A stretch of DNA of 64,000 nt from an uncultured Coriobacteriaceae bacterium (GCA_944321435.1 CALULH010000010.1:1-64000), one strand, 5' to 3'; shown: positions 52,996 through 62,462, counted from the first letter of the stretch. Numbers and translations are program-made. The notes: generated by a model not told the origin, from the sequence alone.

Positions 52996-53955
52996 TTAGG
53001 CAAGAATACCCATGGGAGCCAGGACCAAGAAGTACGCCAGCACCAGAATGCCCAGCACGATGCGGTACACGCCGAAGGCGCTGAAGCTGTGCTTGCGCAC
53101 GAAGCCCATGAGCCAGCGGATGGCCAGCATGGACACCAGGAAGGCCACGAGGCAGCCAACCGCCATGATGGCGATCTCCAAGCTGCCGAAAGTGCCCCCG
53201 TCGACCACCACGTACTTGACCAACTTGAGCGCGCTGGCGCCGAACATGACCGGGATGGCCAGGAAGAAGGTGAACTCGGCCGCGACCGAGCGGGTGGTGC
53301 CCAAAAGCAGTCCGCCGATGATGGTGGAACCGGAACGCGAGGTACCCGGCACGAGCGACAGCACCTGGAAGCAGCCGATGCCGAAGGCCGTCTTCCACGG
53401 AAGCTCGTCAAGAGAGGTGATGGCGCCGAAATCGCCGCCCGGCGTGGGCTCGGCGTCCTCGGCGGGACGGGAGAAGTGGGCTCCCGCAGGCCGGCTTCCG
53501 GGAACGACGCCTTCCTCGGCGATACGGCGCTCCAAGGTGCGCTTGCGCCAGGCCTCGATCACGATAAAGGCAACGCCGTAAACAATGAGCGCGGCGGCGA
53601 CCACGTATGAGTTGTAGAAATGCTCGTCCATGAAGTCGTTGAGCGGGATGCCGATGATGGCCGCGGGCAGGCAGCTCACGATGATCTTGCCCCACAGCAC
53701 CCACGTGCTGCGACGGCCCTCCCGCCCCTTGCTCGGGCTGAACGGGTTCAGCTGATGGAAAAACAGCACGCACACAGCCAAGATGGCGCCCAGCTGGATA
53801 ACCACCTGGAACATGTTCCAGAACTCCTCGGACACGTTCAGCTGAACGAACTCGTCCACCAGGATCAGATGGCCAGTCGAAGAGATGGGCAGCCACTCGG
53901 TAATGCCCTCGACCAAGCCGAGGAACGCCGCCTTGACCAGCTCGATAACGTCCAC
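52996..53955 (-). CDS. uppP: Undecaprenyl-diphosphatase UppP (BacA)
   Basis: This 319-residue membrane enzyme recycles the undecaprenyl lipid carrier for cell-wall synthesis and gives bacitracin resistance. Catalytic motifs are [20 protein letters not shown] near the N-terminus and [20 protein letters not shown]. About eight membrane helices are visible. A hydrophilic insert (about 160-195, with [28 protein letters not shown]) makes it longer than the usual 270. The GTG at 53955 has GAAGGAGG upstream; the frame beyond it to 54021 has no ribosome site. Confidence 0.96.
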   Translation of the reverse strand: MDVIELVKAAFLGLVEGITEWLPISSTGHLILVDEFVQLNVSEEFWNMFQVVIQLGAILAVCVLFFHQLNPFSPSKGREGRRSTWVLWGKIIVSCLPAAIIGIPLNDFMDEHFYNSYVVAAALIVYGVAFIVIEAWRKRTLERRIAEEGVVPGSRPAGAHFSRPAEDAEPTPGGDFGAITSLDELPWKTAFGIGCFQVLSLVPGTSRSGSTIIGGLLLGTTRSVAAEFTFFLAIPVMFGASALKLVKYVVVDGGTFGSLEIAIMAVGCLVAFLVSMLAIRWLMGFVRKHSFSAFGVYRIVLGILVLAYFLVLAPMGILA

Positions 53956-54156
53956 GGTACCTCCTTCAACGCGCGCGGGCCCAACGGTGTTTAAAGTGCG
54001 GCGGCCCGCCGTGCACCCCATTATGCCTGAGCGCCCTGGTCCCGCCCGCGAGATCGGGCCTGTTTATCAAAAGATAAGACCTCGGGCAAAGAGCGCGCCC
54101 AAGAACGCCCGCGCTCCCGCCGCGCCCCTGCGGCCTTGCCCGTGCGACTCCGCCCA

Positions 54157-54337
54157 TGTGCAAATATTCGAGCTATGGACGATCTGCCGCCCCTGCTGGG
54201 AAACCAATGGTCGGAATAAGGCAAAACTATGCATATTGATTCTCGTTTTTCCTGTTCGCATGTGCGGAATATGCAATCGAAAGCATCGCGCAGCAGAGGG
54301 GAGATCGCCAATCATCCATAGCTCGAATATTTGCACA
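54157..54337. repeat. MITE-like element with 23-bp terminal inverted repeats
   Basis: Perfect 23-bp ends TGTGCAAATATTCGAGCTAT... (54157-54179) and complement (54315-54337) bound a 181-bp element. Inner complementary words (CCCCTGCTG with CAGCAGAGGGG, TGCATATT with AATATGCA) let most of it fold into one long hairpin. It is much richer in A+T than its surroundings and has no coding capacity. No obvious target duplication is seen. It sits in the divergent region between uppP and the usp gene. Confidence 0.8.
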
Positions 54338-54383
54338 GCGATGGGGCGTTGCACGGCACGGGAGGGTCCGCTGCCGGCGCACT

Positions 54384-54457
54384 CCCGCAGGGCGGCGTCC
54401 GGCGAGGCGCTGGACAAGAAGACGCCGCCCCCGCTGGCACCCCCGCAGGGCGGCGTC
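54384..54457 (+). other. Mutually exclusive hairpin set upstream of the usp gene
   Basis: CCCGCAGGGCGGCGTC occurs at 54384-54399 and again at 54442-54457. Between them GACGCCGCCC (54421-54430) is complementary to both copies, so it can pair with either but not both. This is the layout of an attenuator, but the best -10 box (54521) lies downstream, so it may serve an unseen upstream transcript or be fortuitous. Confidence 0.4.
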
Positions 54458-54520
54458 GCTTTCCGCCGGGTCGCTTACCGAAAAAATGCGCCGGCCCGCG
54501 CATGTCCGTGCCCAGAGGGG

Positions 54521-54526
54521 TATAAC
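54521..54526 (+). promoter_or_regulatory. -10 box for the universal stress protein gene
   Basis: TATAAC on the plus strand lies 78 bases before the ATG at 54604; no clear -35. Confidence 0.35.
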
Positions 54527-54603
54527 GTGACCGACGTCAACCCCGCCGGGGCAAGCCGCCGCGGCGGCGCCCGTATATCGGGCCACACATAAGGAGGCCA
54601 GCT

Positions 54604-55041
54604 ATGAACGAGGGTTACAAGACAGTTTTCGTAGCGCTTGACGGCACCGAGCAGCAGGAGTTCGTTCTCGCCCGCGCCATGAAGGTTGCGGCCAACAACC
54701 ACGCCAAGTTCGTCATCGGCCATGTGATCGACTCCACCGCCCTTGAAACCGCCGGCGCCTACCCCGTCGACCTTATCGCCGGGCTCGAGGAGGCCTTCCG
54801 CTCCTCCATCGCCGAGCAGCTGGAGGAGGCCAAAGCCAACCCCGACATCCCCGAGGTCGAGGTCATGGTGCGCGCCGGGCGCATCCGCGAGACCCTGAAA
54901 GAGGAGATGCTTGATGTGGTGAAGCCGGACCTGGTGCTCTGCGGCGCGCGCGGCCTGTCCTCCATCAAGTACGCCCTGCTGGGATCCATCTCCACGTTCC
55001 TGCTGCGCAACACCGACTGCGACATCCTCGTGGTCAAGTAG
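54604..55041 (+). CDS. Universal stress protein (UspA family)
   Basis: This 145-residue protein is a single UspA domain. It starts with the beta-strand YKTVFVALDGTEQQEFVLARAM, and the ATP-binding G-2x-G-9x-G(S/T) pattern is present as GARGLSSIKYALLGSIST, so it is probably of the nucleotide-binding kind. ATG 54604 follows an ideal AAGGAGG. It is a single-gene unit with its own terminator at 55078. Its regulation and physiological trigger cannot be read from the sequence. Confidence 0.94.
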   Translation: MNEGYKTVFVALDGTEQQEFVLARAMKVAANNHAKFVIGHVIDSTALETAGAYPVDLIAGLEEAFRSSIAEQLEEAKANPDIPEVEVMVRAGRIRETLKEEMLDVVKPDLVLCGARGLSSIKYALLGSISTFLLRNTDCDILVVK

Positions 55042-55077
55042 CGCGACAGGCGCTCTCCGCCGCACGCGAACAAGCGC

Positions 55078-55116
55078 GAGGCGGCCGACCGGAAGCCCCG
55101 GCCGGCCGCCTCTTTG
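55078..55116 (+). terminator. Intrinsic terminator after the usp gene
   Basis: GAGGCGGCCG pairs with CGGCCGCCTC and is followed by TTTGCG, 37 bases after the usp stop. On the other strand it faces the acetyltransferase stop at 55159. Confidence 0.75.
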
Positions 55117-55158
55117 CGTTCTACGGGCCGCGTCGCGCCGCCGGGCAAGTCCCGGATG

Positions 55159-55860
55159 TCAGCGCCGGTACGCAACGCGGTCGGCCTCGGTAATGGCCCG
55201 CACCACGCGGCAGGGGCTGCCCACGGCGATGACGCCGGCGGGGATGTCGCGCGTGACCACGCTCCCCGCCCCGATGATGCTGCCCGCGCCTATCTCGACG
55301 CCGGGCATCACGCTCACACCCGCTCCGAACCACACGTCGTCGCCCACCGAGATGGGCTCGGCGCGCTCGAGGCCCGACGCGCGCTGCGCGGCATCGTAGG
55401 CGTGCGTTGCCGTGTAGAAACCGCAGTTGGGGCCAACGAACACCGAGTCGCCCAACGTGATGGGCGCCCCGTCCATGAGATAGCAGTTATGGTTGATGAA
55501 GACGTTCTCGCCCAAATGGACGTTGTGCCCGTAGTCGACGTAAACGGGCGAAAGCACGGTAAGCCCGGCGCCGTGGTCGGGTATCAGCCGGTCGATAAGC
55601 TCCGCGCGACGCCCCGCGTCGGACGGCCGCGTGCCGTTGTAGTCAAAGCACAGGTCGTCGGCTCGCGTGCGCAGGGCGCAGAGCTCCTCATCGAAGTTCG
55701 CGTCGTACCACAGGCCGCGCTCGAGCTTCTCGCGCTCGGTCAGCCCGCTTGCCGGCGCGCCGCCCCGCCCGTCCGACAGGGCGCCCGTGCCTCCGCAGGC
55801 GCCTCCCCTCTCGCCCGCACCCTCGGACGCGGCCTCAAAGCTCTCCTCGTCTCCACGCAT
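55159..55860 (-). CDS. Sugar O-acetyltransferase (left-handed beta-helix, maltose/galactoside type)
   Basis: This 233-residue protein is a hexapeptide-repeat acetyltransferase of the maltose O-acetyltransferase type. After a Gly/Ala/Ser-rich N-terminal extension (about 1-45) comes the Mac domain (EREKLERGLWYDANFDEELCALR) and the beta-helix (VHLGENVFINHNCYLMDGAPITLGDSVFVGPN, with the catalytic His in TATHAYDAAQR), ending IPAGVIAVGSPCRVVR. ATG 55860 has GGGAGGGG upstream. The ROK regulator gene ends 61 bases before it on the same strand, so the two may be co-transcribed. Confidence 0.92.
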   Translation of the reverse strand: MRGDEESFEAASEGAGERGGACGGTGALSDGRGGAPASGLTEREKLERGLWYDANFDEELCALRTRADDLCFDYNGTRPSDAGRRAELIDRLIPDHGAGLTVLSPVYVDYGHNVHLGENVFINHNCYLMDGAPITLGDSVFVGPNCGFYTATHAYDAAQRASGLERAEPISVGDDVWFGAGVSVMPGVEIGAGSIIGAGSVVTRDIPAGVIAVGSPCRVVRAITEADRVAYRR

Positions 55861-55921
55861 AACAGATCCCCTCCCGTATCCTTTGGGCGCGCTTGCGCGA
55901 GGCGCGCCCAAACGGCCCGCA

Positions 55922-56917
55922 CTACAAGCGGCCGTCCTTTTCCTCCAACGCGCGCAGGAGCATGCCCGCGCGGTACCAGGCGTCGAAGCTCTCCACGCGC
56001 AACAGCTCGGGTCGGTGCTCGGGCGGGACGCAGGCGGTGCAGGCACGGTCGACCTCCGCGCGCAGCCGCGCATCCGCCAGCTCCCCGCTGAGCACGATGG
56101 TGCCCGGGTTGAGCACCGTCACCAGCGCGGCCAGCATCTTGCCCATGAGCGGCGCGGCGGTCTCGGAGCTGCCGAAGGCCTCTTGGACCTCGTCGTAGCT
56201 CAAACCGAACGGCATGAACCCCACCTGGCCGGCAAACTGGCTGGCGCCGCGGACGACCGTGCCGGCGTAGATGCTGGCCGTGCCGGGCAGCACGCCCACC
56301 GGCACGTAGCACAGGGTCACGATGTCCTCGGGTTCGCAGCGGTCTCGGTAGAAGCCGTACGCCTTGAGGTACATGTCGTTCTCCATATGCACCGGCACGC
56401 CGAGCGCGTTCTCCAGCGTCCGGGCCGGGTGCGCACCCTCCAACTCGGGCAGGTCGCAGGTGCGGACCTCGCCGCCCACTAGGACGCCGGGCACGCCCAG
56501 GCACACGCACGACACGTTGCCTGCGCGCGCAAAGACCTCCTGCGCGCGTATCAGCAGCACCCGCTCGGTGATCTTGCCGCCGCGGCAGGTGGACTCTTCG
56601 ACAAGCGTCCCCAGGGGCGTCACCACGCGCTGGCGCAGCACATGCTCCCCGCCCTCGTTATCCAAGCTGATGAGCAGGGCGCTTTCGTGATCCTCGTCCA
56701 AGCGAAAGCCCGTAGTGGCGCGCCCTACCTCGTGACGGCGGAGCTTCTCTCCCCACACCTCACCTGTGCGGGCGAGCTCGTTGAGCAGCGTGTTGCAGGT
56801 AGCCTGACTCAACCCCGTGGCGCGCATCACGTCCTGCTTGGAATAGCAGCCGCCGCCCCGCAGCAGCGCGCGCACGGCGGCCATGTTGGCCCGGCGCACG
56901 GCAGCGGTGTCGATCAT
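55922..56917 (-). CDS. ROK-family transcription regulator
   Basis: This 331-residue protein has an N-terminal winged helix (IDTAAVRRANMAAVRALLRGGGCYSKQDVMRATGLSQATCNTLLNELARTGEV) followed by a ROK fold (CVCLGVPGVLVGGEVRTCDLPELEG). The ROK zinc cysteines (CxCGxxGC) are missing and the kinase DNDAN motif reads ENDMYLKAYG, so it is a regulator and not a sugar kinase. ATG 56917 has GGAGGGGGG upstream. It may respond to a sugar and govern the adjacent O-acetyltransferase; this is inferred from gene order. Confidence 0.88.
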   Translation of the reverse strand: MIDTAAVRRANMAAVRALLRGGGCYSKQDVMRATGLSQATCNTLLNELARTGEVWGEKLRRHEVGRATTGFRLDEDHESALLISLDNEGGEHVLRQRVVTPLGTLVEESTCRGGKITERVLLIRAQEVFARAGNVSCVCLGVPGVLVGGEVRTCDLPELEGAHPARTLENALGVPVHMENDMYLKAYGFYRDRCEPEDIVTLCYVPVGVLPGTASIYAGTVVRGASQFAGQVGFMPFGLSYDEVQEAFGSSETAAPLMGKMLAALVTVLNPGTIVLSGELADARLRAEVDRACTACVPPEHRPELLRVESFDAWYRAGMLLRALEEKDGRL

Positions 56918-57061
56918 AGGCGCCCCCCTCCGCCCCATTGCGGGGTACAATGTCCAGCAACGCCCTTGCGCCGCCCTCAGTAAGCCGGCACCCAGTATAC
57001 CGCTATTTTTATAACTGTTGTAATAACTATGATTAAATTATGCGAGAAGGATGGGAGGGAC

Positions 57062-58084
57062 CTATACCACGAGGAAGATCATCGCGATGATGGCCGCAAA
57101 GCCGGCCAAGTCGGTGGGCGCGAAGACGATCCCCAGCAAGAGCGCGCTCGTGACTGTGGCCGAGATGGGCTCGATGGTGCCCAAGAGGCTCGCGCGCATG
57201 GAGCCCAGGTCGGATACGCCCTGCATGTAGAGCAGGTACGCCAGGAAGCTGCCCACCACCACGAGCACGAACAGCGCGCCCCAGCCCAGGGCGTCGAAGC
57301 CGACCGCGTACGTCCACGGGCGCACGAAGACCGTGGCGATAAGGCCGGCCGCAAGCATGCCGAGGCCCGTGACGATGGGCGATCCGTACGTGGGCAGCAC
57401 CTTGGCGGGCAGGATGGAGAGTAGGGCGCCGCCCACCGCAGCGCACAGGCCGAATACCAGCCCGTCCATGGGCAGCGCCAGCGTGGAGGGGTTGCCGCCC
57501 GTGGCGATAAGGTAGGTGCCGAAGAGGGCCAGCGCCAACCCGGCAACCTCGCGCCGACGCGGGGCGCGGCGGGCCGTGATGCAGGAGTACCCCATGATGA
57601 GCACCAGCTGCAGGCACTGCAGCACCGTGGCCGTGCCGGAGTTGGTGGCGTTCACGGCGGCCAAGTAGGCAAACTGGTTGAACAGCAGTCCCCCCAGCGC
57701 AAAGACCAGCACCTGGGCCAGATCGCGCGGGGTGCGCAGGAGCCGCACCAGGCGCGCGCGGTCGGCGACGAGCGCGTACGCCAGGAAGAGCAGGCCCGAC
57801 ACCACCTGGCGCACGCACACCAGCCACGGCGTCTGAACGCCGTAGTTCTCAAAGAGGAAGCTCGCGCACGTGCCGGAGAAGCCCCAGCACGCACCGCCCA
57901 CCAGCGTGCAGACGATGCCCTGCGTGAGCTTGCGGCTGGCTGCGCTGCGGGCCAACTGGCGCGCGGTGCGCTTTCGGCGGCGCAGCGTGCCGGCGTCGAC
58001 GGACCGACCGCCCTCCGGCGCCGCACCCGCCGCATCTACGACCGCACCCGCGCGCCCTTGCACCCGAACCCGCTCTTCTCGCAT
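57062..58084 (-). CDS. DMT-superfamily (EamA) transporter
   Basis: This 340-residue membrane protein has a 50-residue basic N-terminus and then ten predicted helices forming two EamA repeats, the first beginning GIVCTLVGGACWGFSGTCASFLFENYG and the second DGLVFGLCAAVGGALLSILPAKVLP. Such proteins usually export amino acids or other metabolites; the substrate is unknown. ATG 58084 follows GGGGGAGGG; a TTG at 58135 is a possible longer start but has no ribosome site. It runs away from the non-coding repeat region at 58100-58700. Confidence 0.9.
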   Translation of the reverse strand: MREERVRVQGRAGAVVDAAGAAPEGGRSVDAGTLRRRKRTARQLARSAASRKLTQGIVCTLVGGACWGFSGTCASFLFENYGVQTPWLVCVRQVVSGLLFLAYALVADRARLVRLLRTPRDLAQVLVFALGGLLFNQFAYLAAVNATNSGTATVLQCLQLVLIMGYSCITARRAPRRREVAGLALALFGTYLIATGGNPSTLALPMDGLVFGLCAAVGGALLSILPAKVLPTYGSPIVTGLGMLAAGLIATVFVRPWTYAVGFDALGWGALFVLVVVGSFLAYLLYMQGVSDLGSMRASLLGTIEPISATVTSALLLGIVFAPTDLAGFAAIIAMIFLVV

Positions 58085-58373
58085 GCCGCACCCTCCCCCT
58101 GCACAGGACGAGCCGCGCTCCGGCGGCTCGCTCAACGTTTTCCGCCGGCCATAGTACCATCACGCGCCGCGTTAAAACACCTGGTCACGGGCAATGCTGA
58201 CACGTGGCTGACCTTTGCTTTAGCACGCTCAAGCACCTGCAGTGGCAACGAGCGGGCCACCCGCCGCGCCGCGACCCGGCACCGCCGGGCGCACAAATTC
58301 CCTCCACAACCGCAAGCCGCCCACGAACCCACGGCCGTCCCGCAAGGCGCGCGTCCGGGCGAAACTGTGGACG

Positions 58374-58549
58374 CGTCGAAACTCTCGCCTCAGAGTTTCG
58401 ACGCCTCGCTTCCTTCATATGCATCAACCTTGCCGTTACACCAGTTGGTTAGCCCCCTTCATGCGAGAAGAGTCTTCGCGTATGCACACGCGCCTCTCGC
58501 CCGTCGAAACTCTGGAACCAGCGAAACACTCGCCTCAGAGTTTCGACGG
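58374..58549. repeat. Second composite GTCGAAACTCT repeat element
   Basis: CGTCGAAACTCT-CGCCT-CAGAGTTTCGACG (58374-58403) starts the element, and CCGTCGAAACTCTGG (58501) and CCTCAGAGTTTCGACGG (58533-58549) end it, with CATATGCAT in the middle as in the copy at 42636-42830. An isolated GCGAAACT lies at 58359. The gap 58085-58808 has no gene; it also contains three GCGAGAAG words. Confidence 0.75.
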
Positions 58550-58729
58550 GTAAGGGGAAGGGCGAGAAGGGCCGCGAAACACGCGCTCCAGGGTTGCGAC
58601 GGCCGGGGGGCTCTCAGCGGGCCGGGGGCTCGACGGGCCGCAGGAGGGATCTCAACAGGCCGAAGGGGTCTCAGCGGGTCGGGGGCCTCGGTGGGCTGGG
58701 AGGGCGAGAAGGACGGCGCGCAGCATGGG

Positions 58730-58735
58730 TATACT
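58730..58735 (+). promoter_or_regulatory. -10 box for the M16 peptidase gene
   Basis: TATACT on the plus strand lies 74 bases before the ATG at 58809. The -35 region is GC-rich. Confidence 0.45.
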
Positions 58736-58808
58736 GGTTGGAATTGCAGTCCGCGCCGGGCCGGCCACAAGCCGAGGGCCCGCGGCGCCCGTCCTCGCGA
58801 GGAGCACC

Positions 58809-61800
58809 ATGACTTCGCACCACACCACCGCATCCCCGTCTCCGGCCGAGAAGGACGGTGGCGCAGCCTCCTGCGCACCGGTCCTTCTCTCCCCGGGCCA
58901 GCAGATCGCCGGCTTCACCGTCCTGCGCGAGGAGCGCATCGACGAACTGGACGCAACGGCCTTCGAGCTCGCCCACGTCGCGTCCGGCGCCCGGCTGCTC
59001 TACCTGGCCTGCGCCGACGACAACAAGGCCTTCGCCATAGGCTTCAAGACGCCCCCGGCAAACGATACGGGCGTGTTCCACATCCTCGAGCACTCGGTGC
59101 TGTGCGGTTCGGCCAAGTTCCCCGTGAAGGAGCCGTTCGTCGACCTTATCAAGACCTCCATGCAGACGTTCCTGAACGCCATGACCTACCCGGACAAAAC
59201 CGTGTACCCCGTGGCCAGCACCAACGAGCAAGACCTGCTCAACCTCATGGACGTGTACATGGACGCGGTCCTGAACCCGGCCATTTACGCCAAGCCCACT
59301 ATCTTCCAGCAGGAAGGGTGGCACTACGAGCTGGACGTGCCCGAGGGATCCAACCCCTCCGAGGGCAGGCTCCGCCTGAACGGCGTGGTGTTCAACGAGA
59401 TGAAGGGCGCCCTGTCGGATCCGTCCGACGTGTTGGACGATGCCGTGAGCAGGGCGCTGTTCCCGGACACGGCCTACGCCTGCGAGTCGGGCGGCGACCC
59501 GCGCGCCATCCCCGACCTCACCTACGAGGAGTTCCTGGACACCCACGCGCGCCACTACGACCCGGCCAACAGCTACCTGGTTCTCTACGGCAACCTGCAC
59601 GTTGAGCGCGAGCTGACCCTGCTGGACGAGGGCTACCTGTGTGACGCGGCGCGCGCCGCCTCGGCCACATCCAAGCGGGCGGCCCTGGGCCTGCCGGACG
59701 GATCCGCCTTCGGCGCCCCCAACGAGCTCGCCGCGCAGGCGCCCGTCGTCTGCCCCTACCGCCGTATCGAGATGGACACCACGCCCGAGAACGCGCAGGT
59801 GGGTCTGGCCTTCGTGCTGGGAGACGTGCTGGACCGTGAGCGCATCGTAGCGGCCGACGTGCTCTTCGAGACGCTCCTGGGCTCCAACGAGGCGCCCGTG
59901 AAGCGTGCCATCCTGGATGCGGGCGTGGGCGGCGACGTCATGGCCTTCACCCAGGCAACCTGCCTGCAGCCCTACGAGCTCGTCCTGCTGCGCAGCGCAA
60001 AGCCCGAGGCGGCGCAGGCCTTCCGCAGCGCCTTCCTCGACGCGTGCCGCGCGCTGGCCGACCAGGGCATCCCGCGCGAGCGGCTCGAGGCAACCATCTC
60101 GAGCAACGAGTACGATCTGCGCCAACGCGACTACGGAACCGCCGACGGCGTGGTGCTGGCGCTCGACGCGCTTTCCACCTGGCTCTATGACGACGGCGCC
60201 GCGACGCTGGGACTCAAGTACGCCGACACCTTCGCCGACCTGCGCGCCAAGCTGGACACCGGTTACTTCGAGCAGCTGCTGCGCGACCTGGTGCTGGACA
60301 GCTCCCATTGGGCGCTCGTCGAGCTGGTTCCGCACGCCGCCGAAGGCCCGGACCCCGAGGCCGCGCGCCTGACGGCTGTCCAGGAGGGCATGGACGAGGA
60401 CGGGCTTATCGCCGTGGCGCAAGCCGAGGCCGCGCTGCGACGCGCGCAGGAGGCCCCCGACGCGCCGGAGGACAAGGCCAAGCTGCCCCGCCTCACGGTG
60501 GCGGACATCGGCGAGAAGGAGCCCGAACCCCGCACGACCGTGGACACCACCGCGCCCCTCCCCTGCCTGGTGCACCCCATTCCCACCAACCGGCTCGCCT
60601 ACGCGCTCGCCTACTTCGACATCTCGGGCGTGAGCTACCAGGAGCTGCCCTACGTGACCGTGCTCGCCCGCCTGCTCACCAAACTGGACACCGACCGCAT
60701 GCGAGCCGACGAGCTTGACAGCTACATCAAGTCCAACCTGGGCTTCCTAAGCTTCTCGACCGAGGTGTACGTCCCGGACAACCCGCGCCTTGCCGCGCCC
60801 AAGCTCGTGGCGGCAGCGGGCGCCCTGTCCGAGAAGATCGACTGCCTCGCGCGCATACCGCAGGAGATCTGGGGGTCCACGCGCTTCGAAGACACCGACC
60901 GCATGCGCGACGTCCTAACGCAGATGCGCATCAACCTCGAGCAGGGGTTCCTGAACGCGGGGCACGGCGCCGCCATGGCGCGCGCGTTCTCGTACGTGTC
61001 GCCGGCGGGCGTGGTGCGCGAGCAACTGGGCGGTGTTGACTTCTACCGCTGGCTGCGCGACCTGCTGGAGCACTTCGACGACCGCAAGGAGGCGTTGTGC
61101 GAGAAGCTCCGCGAGCTTGCCGCGCGCATCTTCGTGAGCGACGGCGCCGTGATGAGCTTCATCGGGTCGGGCGAGGATTACCGCCGCTGGTGGGATGCCG
61201 CCGGCAACCTGGGACTCGAGCCGCGGACCGCGCCGGTCAAGGAGCTCTACGTGCCGGCACCCGAGGACAAGCGCGAGGCCTTCATCATTCCCAGCGACAT
61301 CTGCTTCTGCGCCCAGGCTCATGACCCGCGGATGCTGGGGCTCGAGACCCCGGGCAGCTGGGCGGTGGCCGCGGGGGCGCTGTCCTACGACTACCTGTGG
61401 AACGAGGTGCGCGTGAAGGGCGGCGCGTACGGCTGCGGCTTCCGCGTGCTGGCCGACCGGCAGCTGGCGTTCTACTCCTACCGCGACCCGGCGCTCGACG
61501 CCACGTTGGCGCGCTTTGCCGACGCGGGCGCATGGCTGGCGGGCTTCGAGCCGGACAACGCCGCCTTCGAAGGACTGGTCGTCTCAACCACCGCCGCGCA
61601 CGACGCGCCGGTGAAGCCCTTCGCGCAGGGGCGGCGCCAGGACGCCGCGTACTTCTCGCGCCGCCCCTGCGGGTTCCGCCGCAAGCAGCGCGCCGAGATC
61701 CTGGCCACCACGCCGGACGACCTGCGCGCCGTGGGCGCCGGCGTGCGGCAGATGGCCGCCGCGGCCCCCGTGTGCGTGTTCGGCTCGCGCGAGCTGGTGG

Positions 61801-61844
61801 AAGCCAACCACGCGGGGCTCACGCTGGTTGACCTGCTGGCGTAA
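58809..61844 (+). CDS. M16 (insulinase) family peptidase, M16C type
   Basis: This 1011-residue protein is a pitrilysin-type zinc peptidase of the M16C (presequence-protease-like) group. The inverted zinc motif HxxEH is in TGVFHILEHSVLCGSAKFPVKEPF, and the distal zinc glutamate lies in NGVVFNEMKGALSDP. The four half-domains expected for this 1000-residue class are present, with a second inactive half from about residue 560 and the conserved RVKGGAYG segment near 880. No signal peptide is visible, so it probably degrades peptides in the cytosol. ATG 58809 has GAGGAG upstream. Confidence 0.94.
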   Translation: MTSHHTTASPSPAEKDGGAASCAPVLLSPGQQIAGFTVLREERIDELDATAFELAHVASGARLLYLACADDNKAFAIGFKTPPANDTGVFHILEHSVLCGSAKFPVKEPFVDLIKTSMQTFLNAMTYPDKTVYPVASTNEQDLLNLMDVYMDAVLNPAIYAKPTIFQQEGWHYELDVPEGSNPSEGRLRLNGVVFNEMKGALSDPSDVLDDAVSRALFPDTAYACESGGDPRAIPDLTYEEFLDTHARHYDPANSYLVLYGNLHVERELTLLDEGYLCDAARAASATSKRAALGLPDGSAFGAPNELAAQAPVVCPYRRIEMDTTPENAQVGLAFVLGDVLDRERIVAADVLFETLLGSNEAPVKRAILDAGVGGDVMAFTQATCLQPYELVLLRSAKPEAAQAFRSAFLDACRALADQGIPRERLEATISSNEYDLRQRDYGTADGVVLALDALSTWLYDDGAATLGLKYADTFADLRAKLDTGYFEQLLRDLVLDSSHWALVELVPHAAEGPDPEAARLTAVQEGMDEDGLIAVAQAEAALRRAQEAPDAPEDKAKLPRLTVADIGEKEPEPRTTVDTTAPLPCLVHPIPTNRLAYALAYFDISGVSYQELPYVTVLARLLTKLDTDRMRADELDSYIKSNLGFLSFSTEVYVPDNPRLAAPKLVAAAGALSEKIDCLARIPQEIWGSTRFEDTDRMRDVLTQMRINLEQGFLNAGHGAAMARAFSYVSPAGVVREQLGGVDFYRWLRDLLEHFDDRKEALCEKLRELAARIFVSDGAVMSFIGSGEDYRRWWDAAGNLGLEPRTAPVKELYVPAPEDKREAFIIPSDICFCAQAHDPRMLGLETPGSWAVAAGALSYDYLWNEVRVKGGAYGCGFRVLADRQLAFYSYRDPALDATLARFADAGAWLAGFEPDNAAFEGLVVSTTAAHDAPVKPFAQGRRQDAAYFSRRPCGFRRKQRAEILATTPDDLRAVGAGVRQMAAAAPVCVFGSRELVEANHAGLTLVDLLA

Positions 61845-61889
61845 CGTTCGGCCGAGAACGGCAGGGACCGCAAGGCAACCGTAAACGGC

Positions 61890-61928
61890 AACGGCGCGCG
61901 GGCGTTTTCAACACGCCCGCGCGCCGTT
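61890..61928. terminator. Bidirectional intrinsic terminator
   Basis: AACGGCGCGCGGGCGT and its perfect 16-bp complement flank a 7-nt loop, 46 bases after the M16 stop and 63 bases after the end of the facing ArsC/Spx-like gene. TTTC follows on the plus strand. Confidence 0.8.
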
Positions 61929-61991
61929 TCCCGTAGACGGGAGGCCGGGCGTACGGCGCTGGCCGCGCGCCCATAACGTCGATGCCGCGCC

Positions 61992-62363
61992 CTACAGCAG
62001 CGCGGCCTCCCACTCCTTCTCGCGAAAGCCCACGAGCACCGTCTCGCCGTCGCCGCCGTCAGCCACGACGATGGGGCGCTTCACCAGCATGCCGTCGGTG
62101 GCGAGCAGCGCGTAGGCGTCCTCGTCGGCCATGCCGGCGTCGAGCTTTGCCTTAACGCCCAGCTCGCGGTACTTCATGCCGCTCGTGTTGAAAAGGCGCC
62201 TGAGCGGCAGCCCCGACCGCTCGCGCCATGCAGCGAGCTCCTCGGCCGTGGGCGGTTCCTCGACAATGTGGCGATCGACGTGCTCAACCCCGTGCTCGTC
62301 CAGCCACTTCTTGGCCTTCTTGCACGTTGAGCAGGGCGGGTACTCGATAAACAGAACAGCCAT
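61992..62363 (-). CDS. ArsC/Spx-family protein
   Basis: This 123-residue thioredoxin-fold protein belongs to the ArsC/Spx/MgsR family. It starts AVLFIEYPPCSTCKKAKKWLDEHG with a CxxC redox pair, has the RRLFNTSGMKYRELG block, and the conserved VKRPI segment near residue 97. Spx members act on RNA polymerase, while ArsC members reduce arsenate; the CxxC favours an Spx/MgsR- or YffB-like role, but the sequence does not settle it. ATG 62363 has AAAGGAG upstream. It is divergent from the Gx transporter gene. Confidence 0.88.
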   Translation of the reverse strand: MAVLFIEYPPCSTCKKAKKWLDEHGVEHVDRHIVEEPPTAEELAAWRERSGLPLRRLFNTSGMKYRELGVKAKLDAGMADEDAYALLATDGMLVKRPIVVADGGDGETVLVGFREKEWEAALL

Positions 62364-62449
62364 GGAAGGCTCCTTTCGCGCCGGGCCGCCCCTCCGGCGG
62401 CCGGATTGCGCCGCGCGAGCGGCTCCTCGATTCTCCCCTAGCATACCGG

Positions 62450-62455
62450 TATAAT
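62450..62455 (+). promoter_or_regulatory. -10 box giving a leaderless Gx transporter mRNA
   Basis: A perfect TATAAT ends seven bases before the ATG at 62463, so transcription should begin at or within a base of the start codon. The -35 position is weak. Confidence 0.55.
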
Positions 62456-62462
62456 GGCGCCC

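Noticed and set aside
58671..60575. 634-codon minus-strand frame
   Set aside because: Shadow of the M16 peptidase gene, which carries the zinc motif on the plus strand.
62454..62456. Upstream ATG of the Gx transporter
   Set aside because: It overlaps the TATAAT -10 box, so it would not be in the mRNA made from that promoter.
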